In this document: positions 1-5,830 of the stretch, piece by piece | Numbering within the stretch: the stretch's first letter is position 1 | Layout of the letters: the number at the start of each line of letters is the position of its first letter | Origin: Bacteroidota bacterium | GTDB taxonomy: Bacteria; Bacteroidota; Bacteroidia; Bacteroidales; Bacteroidaceae | Assembly (NCBI GenBank): GCA_023415545.1 | Contig: JAEZKJ010000123.1 | Coordinates: 1-7,999, forward strand | Reading direction: 5' to 3' | DNA: 7,999 nt | Notes under the pieces: model-generated | The model's database searches: none | Told to the model about the DNA's origin: nothing | The model's input: only the letters and a program-made list of their open reading frames with translations | Translations under genes and position numbers: made by a program

Positions 1-36
1 GTAACCGTACCGGGGGTTCGAATCCCCCAGCTTCCG
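1..36 (+). tRNA. 3' part of a probable tRNA-Ser, cut by the window edge
   Basis: Bases 12-28 form a T-arm with a 5-bp G/C stem and a TTCGAAT loop. They are followed by the 3' acceptor strand AGCTTCC (29-35) and discriminator G (36). Upstream, GTAACCGTACC looks like the end of a long variable arm (loop TAA, 3' stem CCGTA), so this is a class II tRNA. A long variable arm with discriminator G fits serine; leucine and tyrosine tRNAs normally have A there. The anticodon lies outside the window, so the isoacceptor is unknown. CCA is not encoded. The next tRNA begins 5 nt downstream, so the two are presumably cotranscribed. Confidence 0.75.
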
Positions 37-41
37 CTCTT

Positions 42-113
42 GGTGCTTTCATCTAACGGTTAGGATACATGCCTCTCACGCATGACATACGGGTTCGATT
101 CCCGTAGGCACTA
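42..113 (+). tRNA. tRNA-Glu (anticodon CUC)
   Basis: A full cloverleaf can be folded by hand. The acceptor is GGTGCTT (42-48) with AGGCACT (106-112). The D-stem is ATCT (51-54) with GGAT (63-66). The anticodon stem is CATGC (68-72) with GCATG (80-84), closing a loop of CTCTCAC. The T-arm spans 89-105 with loop TTCGATT. Bases 75-77 are CTC, which decodes GAG (Glu). The discriminator is A113 and CCA is not encoded. The first acceptor pair is a G:U wobble (G42 with T112). The gene is the last of a tRNA operon that ends at the terminator just downstream. Confidence 0.93.
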
Positions 114-118
114 CTAAC

Positions 119-157
119 GAGTGTTGATCAAAATGTTTTGGTCAACACTCTTTTTTT
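119..157 (+). terminator. Intrinsic terminator of the tRNA operon
   Basis: GAGTGTTGA (119-127) pairs perfectly with TCAACACTC (142-150). The stem continues through a G:U pair, a C:G pair and AAAA/TTTT towards a very small loop. It is followed directly by seven T residues (151-157). A long stem with a U-tract is a classic factor-independent terminator, placed 5 nt after the last tRNA. Confidence 0.93.
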
Positions 158-176
158 ATTATAATTGATTTACAGA

Positions 177-188
177 AACTACGTAGTT
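177..188. repeat. Perfect 12-bp palindrome in the leader region of the lyase gene
   Basis: AACTACGTAGTT reads identically on both strands. It lies in the intergenic stretch between the tRNA terminator and the lyase gene, about 190 bp before the start codon and upstream of the candidate promoters. A dimeric regulator could bind such a site, but no known operator consensus is recognised here. Confidence 0.45.
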
Positions 189-200
189 AATGCATAAAAA

Positions 201-214
201 GTGAATTAATTCAC
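201..214. repeat. Perfect 14-bp palindrome in the leader region of the lyase gene
   Basis: GTGAATTAATTCAC is a perfect inverted repeat with no spacer. Its centre is 25 bp from that of the AACTACGTAGTT palindrome. The position upstream of the candidate promoter would suit an activator or repressor site. It resembles no consensus that can be named confidently, so the regulatory role is inferred only from symmetry and position. Confidence 0.45.
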
Positions 215-285
215 AACTTCATGAAAAACATAAAGCTTCATATAACATAAATTGCAACTTTTTCTTTATTAATACTCAAAAAGTA

Positions 286-325
286 TAAGTTTTTTCGCCT
301 TTTTAAAATCAAATTTATATCTTTA
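286..325 (+). promoter_or_regulatory. Candidate Bacteroidetes-type promoter region for the lyase gene
   Basis: Two near matches to the Bacteroidetes -7 motif TAnnTTTG occur: TAAGTTTT (286-293) and TATCTTTA (318-325), each 7 of 8. The second has a T-run ending in CG (290-297) at about the right distance for the -33 element, but not a clean TTTG. A start near 331 would give a leader of about 40 nt. The region is so AT-rich that chance matches are likely. Confidence 0.3.
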
Positions 326-372
326 ACAGCGAAAAACATTACAAAGAGTTAATTACATAAAAGAAAAACATC

Positions 373-1824
373 ATGTCAATAGTAAAATTCTACAAAGAAG
401 ATCAGCAAGTACCTTTAGAAATGCATAAAGTACGTGTAGTACAAAAACTATTCTTACCTAGTGTGGAAGAACGAGTAAAAAATCTGAAAGAAGCAGGTAA
501 TAACACATTCTTATTGCAAAATAGAGACGTATTTATGGATATGTTGACTGATTCGGGAGTTAACGCTATGAGCGATAGACAAGTTGCCGCATCTATGATT
601 GCTGACGACTCGTATGCAGGTTCAGAGACATGTAACCGACTTCTTAAAGCACTACAAGACGTGTTTGGTACAAAATATTTTCTCCCTGCTCATCAAGGTC
701 GTGCTTGTGAAAACATATTAGCCGAAACTTTCGTAAAAAATGGTGATGTTGTTCCTATGAACTTCCACTTTACAACAACAAAAGCACATATTACTCGTTT
801 AGGAGGTCGCGTAGAGGAACTTATAACTAAAGAGGGATTAGATCCGGATATTATGCTACCTTTTAAAGGAAACTTCGACACAGAGCGTCTTAAAGAATTA
901 ATAAAAGAGGTTGGTTCTGAACATATCCCATTTGTTCGTATTGAAGCTGGTACAAATCTTGTTGGAGGCCAACCACTTTCTATGGAGAATATGCTTGAGG
1001 TTGCCGATATATGCAGACAAAATGGTATAATGTCTGTTTTGGATGCTTCACTACTTCAAGACAATCTATACTTCATAAAAACTCGTGAAGAAGCTGCTAA
1101 AAACATGAGCATAGCGGAAATTACACGTAAAATTGCCGATGCCATGGATATTATATATTTCTCGGCAAGAAAGTTCGGATTCTCACGAGGTGGAGCTATT
1201 GTATCAAACAACGAGAAACTGATTTTGAAGATGAAATCTTTAATACCATTATATGAAGGATTCCTAACATATGGAGGTATGGAAGTTCGTGCTATGGAGG
1301 CTATGGCTGTTGGACTTTACGAAAGCATGGATGAAGAGATTATCAATCAAGGACCACTATTTATCGAAGCATTGGTTAAAGAGTTGGACGAATATGGTGT
1401 ACCTATGGTGAAACCAGCAGGTGGATTGGGAGCACACATTAATGCTTCAGCATTCCTTCCAAATATTCCTCACGAACAGTATCCTGCAGGAGCCCTTGCT
1501 GCTGCTTTATACATTGCCGGAGGCATACGTGGTATGGAGAGAGGTTCTATTTCGGAACAAAGAAATCCTGATGGTAGTGAAAATTATGCTGAACTTGAAT
1601 TGTTACGATTAGCTTGTCCAAGACGTGTATTCACTCTTTCTCAACTGAAATATTGTGCTGATAGAGTTAAATGGTTATACGATAATCGTGACTTAATTGG
1701 TGGTTTGAAGTGGGAAGAGGAGCCTGAAGTACTTCGCTTCTTCTTTGGACGTCTTCAAGCTATTGGAAATTGGCAAGAGAAACTAGCTGCTAAATTCCGT
1801 GAGGACTTTGGTGATAGCTTATAA
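373..1824 (+). CDS. Beta-eliminating lyase of the tyrosine phenol-lyase/tryptophanase family
   Basis: This is a PLP-dependent fold-type I enzyme of 483 residues, slightly longer than tyrosine phenol-lyase (about 456) or tryptophanase (about 471) through short extensions at both ends. Family enzymes cleave Tyr or Trp to phenol or indole plus pyruvate and ammonia in the cytoplasm. Visible motifs, aligned from memory to Citrobacter TPL, are LTDSGVNAMSD (58-68), Tyr81 in SYAGSE, HQGR (107-110), Asn195 in NLVGGQP, Asp224 (PLP ring nitrogen), Schiff-base Lys267, Tyr300, Arg390 in MERG (TPL Arg381, Ile in tryptophanase), Arg412 (carboxylate binding) and Phe456/457. TPL-like substrate residues therefore favour TPL over tryptophanase. 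However, TPL Arg217 is Leu227 here, His343 is Leu352, and the KKD motif is RKF, so the real substrate is uncertain. The start at 373 is the first Met and gives a family-like N-terminus; the leader AAGAAAAACATC has no strong Shine-Dalgarno. The gene appears monocistronic and ends in a shared convergent terminator. Confidence 0.85.
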   Translation: MSIVKFYKEDQQVPLEMHKVRVVQKLFLPSVEERVKNLKEAGNNTFLLQNRDVFMDMLTDSGVNAMSDRQVAASMIADDSYAGSETCNRLLKALQDVFGTKYFLPAHQGRACENILAETFVKNGDVVPMNFHFTTTKAHITRLGGRVEELITKEGLDPDIMLPFKGNFDTERLKELIKEVGSEHIPFVRIEAGTNLVGGQPLSMENMLEVADICRQNGIMSVLDASLLQDNLYFIKTREEAAKNMSIAEITRKIADAMDIIYFSARKFGFSRGGAIVSNNEKLILKMKSLIPLYEGFLTYGGMEVRAMEAMAVGLYESMDEEIINQGPLFIEALVKELDEYGVPMVKPAGGLGAHINASAFLPNIPHEQYPAGALAAALYIAGGIRGMERGSISEQRNPDGSENYAELELLRLACPRRVFTLSQLKYCADRVKWLYDNRDLIGGLKWEEEPEVLRFFFGRLQAIGNWQEKLAAKFREDFGDSL

Positions 1825-1860
1825 AAAATCAACAAACAAAATAAGACACTTCGACAAACA

Positions 1861-1882
1861 AACTTATAAAGATTTATAAGTT
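1861..1882. repeat. Perfect AT-rich inverted repeat after the lyase gene
   Basis: AACTTATAAA (1861-1870) and TTTATAAGTT (1873-1882) are exact reverse complements separated by GA. The repeat lies between the lyase stop codon and the strong terminator hairpin. As RNA it would form a weak hairpin; as DNA it could be a dimer-binding site or a remnant. Its function is unknown. Confidence 0.5.
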
Positions 1883-1896
1883 AAGTGATTTAAACT

Positions 1897-1934
1897 TGAG
1901 CCCCGAAAGTTTTTTATTAAACTTTCGGGGCTCA
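1897..1934. terminator. Bidirectional terminator between convergent genes
   Basis: GAGCCCCGAAAGTTT (1898-1912) pairs perfectly with AAACTTTCGGGGCTC (1919-1933). One more T:A pair lies outside, giving a 16-bp stem with a 6-nt loop. It sits between the stop of the plus-strand lyase gene and the stop of the minus-strand permease gene. Neither side has a clean T-tract, although T-containing AT-rich sequence follows on both strands. Convergent placement suggests it serves both transcripts. Confidence 0.8.
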
Positions 1935-1951
1935 CATTATTATAATAAAAA

Positions 1952-3199
1952 TTATTCAAATCGTATTGACTTAGCCGGATGAATACTTGATATGAGGTAT
2001 GAAGGACCAACAAGCATTAAAACCGAAACTATTAGTGCTGCTATATTTAGCAATATATAATATATCCAGTTGAACTCAATAGGTACATACTCTATATAGT
2101 AGTTTATCGGATCTAGCTTGAATACTTTAAAATAGTATTGTACAGCACATAATGAGAGTCCAACTAAATTTCCCCAAAAAAGACCTTTACCAATAAGGAA
2201 TATGGAAAAATTGAGAAAAATAGTTCTTATAGCTCCATCTGTTGCTCCAAGTGCTTTTAAAACACCTATCATATTGGTTCGTTCAAGAATTATGATGAGA
2301 AGTCCGGATATCATGGTAAACCCGGCAACACCCATCATTAGTATCAATATCACCCATACATTTGTATCAAGCAGAGAGAGCCATGCAAAAATTTGAGGAG
2401 TAATTTCTTCAATAGTTTGCGTAAAGTAAACTCCACCATAATAGTCCATATTGGTATCTATCTTCGAACGGATATTATTGGCTATAGCATCCAGCTTAGA
2501 ATAATCTTTTACAGCTATCTCTAATCCTGATGATTGGCTATTTTCCCACCTACAAAGTCGGTTTACTGTGTGTATATCAGTAATAAGGAAAAGATTATCA
2601 TATGAAGAGAAGTTCGTACGATAAATTGCCGATACATTTAATCTACGAGCTCTTACATTATTATCATCAATATAATATGTAAAAATCTTATCTCCAACAT
2701 TAAGTTTTAACTTATCAGCTATATAAGCAGATACTATAACATTATTGGATGACTTTTTATCATCGAAATTTGGTATCTCTCCTGCTATAAGGTGATTCTT
2801 AAGATATTCGGTATCATACTCCTGCCCAACTCCTTTAAGCACCATTCCAAGGAAATTATCATCACTCATTATCATACCGGGTTTGGTAGAATAACGCTGA
2901 ACATGCTTAACACCAGGAGTGTGTCGCACAAGTTGCATAATGCTATCAGAAGTTACTATGGGAGATGACTCATAAGTTCGTTGAGCATCGAAATTTGTAA
3001 CATGAATATCCGAACCAAGAGAGATTACTTTTTTACGTACTTCATTTTTAAAACCAATAACAACAGCTATTGAAACTATCATTATTGCCATTCCAACAGC
3101 TATGCCTGAAATAGCAATTCGCACGGCAGGTTTAGATACTTCTTTCCTACCCTCATTGCTACTATAAATACGTTTAGCTACAAATAACCTCCAATTCAT
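1952..3199 (-). CDS. FtsX/LolC-type ABC transporter permease
   Basis: This inner-membrane permease of about 415 residues has the MacB/LolC layout: a short cytoplasmic N-terminus, TM1 (about 26-50), a large periplasmic domain (about 51-280), then TM2 (about 281-305), TM3 (327-355) and TM4 (377-401). The segment ERTNMIGVLKALGA after TM2 is the typical cytoplasmic coupling region that contacts the ATPase, and the C-terminus HPAKSIRFE is characteristic. LolC/LolE proteins help release lipoproteins from the inner membrane; this is the likely role, but no LolD-like ATPase is adjacent and MacB-type export cannot be excluded. An upstream in-frame Met at 3232 would overlap the aminotransferase by 32 nt. 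The Met at 3199 is preferred because it starts one base after that gene's stop (TAA-T-ATG), has AGAGGA upstream, and matches the usual MNW(x)LFxAKRIY start of Bacteroidetes homologues. It is cotranscribed and perhaps translationally coupled with the aminotransferase. Confidence 0.85.
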   Translation of the reverse strand: MNWRLFVAKRIYSSNEGRKEVSKPAVRIAISGIAVGMAIMIVSIAVVIGFKNEVRKKVISLGSDIHVTNFDAQRTYESSPIVTSDSIMQLVRHTPGVKHVQRYSTKPGMIMSDDNFLGMVLKGVGQEYDTEYLKNHLIAGEIPNFDDKKSSNNVIVSAYIADKLKLNVGDKIFTYYIDDNNVRARRLNVSAIYRTNFSSYDNLFLITDIHTVNRLCRWENSQSSGLEIAVKDYSKLDAIANNIRSKIDTNMDYYGGVYFTQTIEEITPQIFAWLSLLDTNVWVILILMMGVAGFTMISGLLIIILERTNMIGVLKALGATDGAIRTIFLNFSIFLIGKGLFWGNLVGLSLCAVQYYFKVFKLDPINYYIEYVPIEFNWIYYILLNIAALIVSVLMLVGPSYLISSIHPAKSIRFE

Positions 3200-3200
3200 A

Positions 3201-4403
3201 TTATTCCTCTGTCCTTCCAGGATAAGCTTCAAGAGCTTTTCTTAAAATGAACAATGCACGAATTAAGTCTTCTTTTTTCAATACATATGCTATACGAACT
3301 TCATTCTTTCCAGCCCCAGGAGTAGTATAGAAACCTGAAGCGGGAGCCATCATTACTGTTTCACCTTCATAATTGAAATCTTTAAGGCACCATGCACAGA
3401 ACTTCTCACTATCATCAACAGGAAGTTTTGCAACAGTATAGAAAGCACCCATAGGAATTGGCGAATATACACCAGGTATTCTATTTAATCCATCTATCAA
3501 ACATTTACGTCTCTCAACATACTCATCGTATGTCTCACGAGCATACTCCTCTGTTTCATCAAGAGAAGCTTCAGCTGCTATCTGTCCGATAAGTGGAGGA
3601 CTAAGACGAGCTTGACAGAATTTCATTACAGCATTGCGAACATCTTTATTTTTAGTAATAAGTGCTCCTATACGAATACCACACTCAGAATAACGTTTAG
3701 AAACTGAGTCAATAAGAACGACATTATTCTCAATACCTTCAAGATGACATGCTGATATATAAGGAGAACCTGTATATATAAATTCGCGATAAACTTCATC
3801 GGAGAATAGATAGAGATCGTATTTTTTTACCAGGTCTCTTATCTGATTCATTTCACGACGTGTATATAGATATCCGGTAGGGTTATTTGGATTACAAATA
3901 AGTATGGCCTTAGTACGTTCATTTATCAACTCCTCAAACTTTTCAACTTTAGGAAGAGAGAATCCCTCCTCTATAGTCGTAGTAACTGTGCGTATAACTG
4001 CTCCTGCAGATATTGCGAATGCCATATAGTTAGCATAAGCTGGCTCAGGTACAATAATTTCATCACCAGGATTAAGGCAACTTAGAAAAGCGAAAAGTAC
4101 AGCTTCCGAACCACCTGTGGTAATAATAATATCATCGGCTGTAAGATTAATATCATACTTATTATAATAGCCAACAAGCTTTTCACGATAACTTCTATAT
4201 CCCTGACTTGGGCTATATTCCAAAACCGTACGATCAATATTTCGTATTGCTTCAATGGCCGCTCGTGGAGTAGGAAGGTCTGGTTGACCGATATTCAAAT
4301 GATATACTTTGACTCCATTTTTTTTAGCCTCTTCAGCTAAGGGAGCCAATTTCCTAATAGGAGAAGCGGGCATTTCATTTCCCCGAATTGAGATTGTGGG
4401 CAT
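3201..4403 (-). CDS. PLP-dependent class I/II aminotransferase (AspC-like)
   Basis: This 400-residue cytoplasmic fold-type I aminotransferase has the usual family length. Visible motifs in order are NIGQPD (37-42), TTGGSEA (95-101, phosphate-binding region), the aromatic-containing PEPAYANY (119-126), NPNNPTG (171-177), SDEVY with the PLP-ring Asp202 and Tyr205, Schiff-base Lys236 in SVSKRYS, Arg243 nearby, and the carboxylate-binding Arg370 in NEVRIAYVL. It should swap an amino group between an amino acid and a 2-oxo acid. The subgroup resembles broad aspartate/aromatic/alanine-type transaminases, and the exact substrate cannot be read from the motifs. The ATG at 4403 gives a family-typical N-terminus; an internal Met at residue 11 is a less likely start. 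It is the first gene of a two-gene operon with the permease and has a good minus-strand promoter about 30 bp upstream. Nothing in it looks broken. Confidence 0.9.
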   Translation of the reverse strand: MPTISIRGNEMPASPIRKLAPLAEEAKKNGVKVYHLNIGQPDLPTPRAAIEAIRNIDRTVLEYSPSQGYRSYREKLVGYYNKYDINLTADDIIITTGGSEAVLFAFLSCLNPGDEIIVPEPAYANYMAFAISAGAVIRTVTTTIEEGFSLPKVEKFEELINERTKAILICNPNNPTGYLYTRREMNQIRDLVKKYDLYLFSDEVYREFIYTGSPYISACHLEGIENNVVLIDSVSKRYSECGIRIGALITKNKDVRNAVMKFCQARLSPPLIGQIAAEASLDETEEYARETYDEYVERRKCLIDGLNRIPGVYSPIPMGAFYTVAKLPVDDSEKFCAWCLKDFNYEGETVMMAPASGFYTTPGAGKNEVRIAYVLKKEDLIRALFILRKALEAYPGRTEE

Positions 4404-4431
4404 AGATAATAAATTTGTTTAACCTAAAATG

Positions 4432-4462
4432 CAAAGATAGAGTTTAGCAGTTAACAAAACAA
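4432..4462 (-). promoter_or_regulatory. Bacteroidetes-type promoter of the aminotransferase-permease operon
   Basis: On the minus strand, TATCTTTG (4439-4432) matches the -7 consensus TAnnTTTG at every fixed position. A TTG (4462-4460) lies 20 nt upstream at the -33 distance. Transcription would start near 4426, leaving a leader of about 23 nt before the ATG at 4403. It is one half of a divergent promoter region. Confidence 0.6.
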
Positions 4463-4502
4463 TAAATTATGAGCAAAAAAGGATAGAAGTTTATCATTAT
4501 GA

Positions 4503-4532
4503 TTTTAAGTATTAAAAAAAATAATATTTTTG
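4503..4532 (+). promoter_or_regulatory. Bacteroidetes-type promoter of the pseudokinase gene
   Basis: TATTTTTG (4525-4532) fits the -7 consensus TAnnTTTG exactly. A TTTT (4503-4506), 18 nt upstream, is a weak -33 candidate. The predicted start near 4538 leaves a leader of only about 22 nt before the ATG at 4560. The two divergent -7 boxes are about 85 bp apart, so their -33 elements do not overlap. Confidence 0.55.
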
Positions 4533-4559
4533 TAGTAATTATGCGCAAAAACTTTAAAA

Positions 4560-5723
4560 ATGGGTAATTTTTCAGATAGTTTGCTAATTGGTAAAGATAC
4601 TAATGGTAAAAGAATCTTACTACGACGCTGCAACAGCAACCTTTGTCATATCAATAAATATAGAAATTGCCTAAATAGCGAGATTAATCAAGGGAAAGAG
4701 CTTGATCATCCCAATTTACCACAATATTTGGACTTATGTAAGGATGAAGAGGGTGAATATGTAGCTTTTAAATATGTACCTGCAATTCCTCTTTTTAAAG
4801 CATTATTAGAAAACTCATATAATTTAAATAATAAAAAAGAGAGTACTTATGTTGTAAACCAAATAATAGATGCAGTTCAATATATGCATCAAAATGGTAT
4901 TCTTCACCTGAATATTTCCCCTTGCTCTATATATATCACTAAAGGGAAAAATAAGGTCACCCTTTTCAACCCACTCTCCTATTATATAATTAATGATATC
5001 TCCTATGCAACATTCAATGGTTTGTATTCTGATCCAAACCTTTTCAATGATGAAAACCAACCTGATGAAAAAAATGATATCTACTCAATTGGTAAAATTA
5101 TAGAGTACATTTACAGCTATTCTAACGAAACTCCTTGGACTAGATATATAGTTTATAAAGCAACAAATACAGATTCATCAAAGAGATATTCGAATATAGA
5201 AGAGTTGAAAAAAGATTTTAATAGAAAAGAATATGCAGATATTATTACATATTCTTTAAAAATAGTTGCTTTAATAATTCTACTCTTCTTTTTCTATCTT
5301 GGATTCAAGGGTGAAAGCATAAGCCAAGAGAGTATTAAATTCCGTGAAGAGACAAATCTCAGACACAAAACAAATGCAGATAATGGTGAGCTAATGAAAA
5401 ATAGTTTGGCTAATGAAATTGACTCTATTATTAATTCTACTTCGAAAAATAGTACAGCAAATAATGATCAAGAAAGGATTTTTAAAAAAGAGTTTCGCAA
5501 GGAAGCCATTAAAATAATAAATAAGATCTATTCAAAAGATATGATGGGTACAACTGCAGAAAAATTTCAAGAAGCAAGTATAAAGCACTTCTCTGAACTC
5601 GATATATTGCAAAAAAAGATGGCTTTGAAATACAATATTAGCACAACATACTCCACAAGTTTAGCAAACCAAGTGATTGAAGAGTTAACCGAATCACGAT
5701 TGAAAGATTTAAAGAAGAATTAG
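4560..5723 (+). CDS. Membrane-anchored protein-kinase-like protein, probably a pseudokinase
   Basis: Residues about 1-225 look like a eukaryotic-type Ser/Thr kinase fold, followed by one TM helix (about 231-249) and a 138-residue C-terminal tail predicted to be periplasmic. Fold landmarks are ELDHPNLPQYLDL (47-59), the catalytic-loop position HLNISPCSIYI (116-126), NDIYSIG (172-178, helix-F Asp173) and the SSKRYSNIEEL segment (207-216). Key catalytic residues are missing. There is no glycine-rich loop, the beta3 Lys position is Arg (22/23), HRD has become HLN with Asn118, the metal-binding Asn is Ser123, and DFG is replaced by N-P-L (137-139). It is therefore probably inactive and acts as a scaffold or sensor. 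The tail is rich in polar and charged residues with no recognised domain. ATG 4560 is the only reasonable start in frame. It is transcribed divergently from the aminotransferase; the next gene is 107 nt downstream and has its own candidate promoter. Codon use is AT-rich, like the rest of the window. Confidence 0.75.
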   Translation: MGNFSDSLLIGKDTNGKRILLRRCNSNLCHINKYRNCLNSEINQGKELDHPNLPQYLDLCKDEEGEYVAFKYVPAIPLFKALLENSYNLNNKKESTYVVNQIIDAVQYMHQNGILHLNISPCSIYITKGKNKVTLFNPLSYYIINDISYATFNGLYSDPNLFNDENQPDEKNDIYSIGKIIEYIYSYSNETPWTRYIVYKATNTDSSKRYSNIEELKKDFNRKEYADIITYSLKIVALIILLFFFYLGFKGESISQESIKFREETNLRHKTNADNGELMKNSLANEIDSIINSTSKNSTANNDQERIFKKEFRKEAIKIINKIYSKDMMGTTAEKFQEASIKHFSELDILQKKMALKYNISTTYSTSLANQVIEELTESRLKDLKKN

Positions 5724-5754
5724 ATTTTGCGGAAAATTGTATAAAACTTTTTTG

Positions 5755-5762
5755 TACCTTCG
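5755..5762 (+). promoter_or_regulatory. Candidate -7 element for the DUF4494-yggS-DHOD-like operon
   Basis: TACCTTCG matches TAnnTTTG at all but one fixed position and lies in the gap after the pseudokinase stop. Possible -33 elements are TTTG at 5726-5729 (too far, 25 nt) and TTG at 5737-5739 (too close, 15 nt), so the upstream half is unclear. Transcription from here would give a leader of about 60 nt. Confidence 0.45.
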
Positions 5763-5789
5763 CATTAAACAAATCAAGATTAATAACAA

Positions 5790-5812
5790 TGTGATTTTCA
5801 TAAAATCGCACA
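5790..5812 (+). repeat. Small bulged hairpin in the leader of the DUF4494 gene
   Basis: TGTG-ATTTT (5790-5798) can pair with AAAAT-CG-CACA (5802-5812), giving 9 bp with a bulged CG and a 3-nt loop. It lies between the candidate -7 element and the start codon. It is not followed by a T-tract, so it is not an intrinsic terminator. Any regulatory role is speculative. Confidence 0.3.
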
Positions 5813-5830
5813 CAAAAATATTGAACAATT

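Noticed and set aside
158..372. Riboswitch or tna-type leader peptide upstream of the lyase gene
   Set aside because: No short ORF with Trp or Tyr codons and no conserved riboswitch core could be found; only palindromes and AT-rich sequence are present.
693..881. Minus-strand 62-codon ORF inside the lyase gene
   Set aside because: It lies fully antisense to a well-supported enzyme and its translation resembles no protein family.
1421..1612. 63-codon ORF in another frame of the lyase gene
   Set aside because: The true frame here carries conserved family motifs (GGL, MERG), so this is an out-of-frame shadow.
2202..2396. Plus-strand ORF opposite the permease gene
   Set aside because: It is antisense to the permease TM2 and coupling region. 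Its composition only mirrors the membrane-helix codons.
4824..5060. Minus-strand ORF opposite the pseudokinase catalytic-loop region
   Set aside because: The Ile/Tyr-rich translation arises from the AT-rich complement. It has no start signal or recognisable motif.
4560..5723. Active Hanks-type Ser/Thr kinase
   Set aside because: The beta3 Lys, HRD Asp and DFG Asp are all replaced and no glycine loop is visible, so an active kinase call is not supported.
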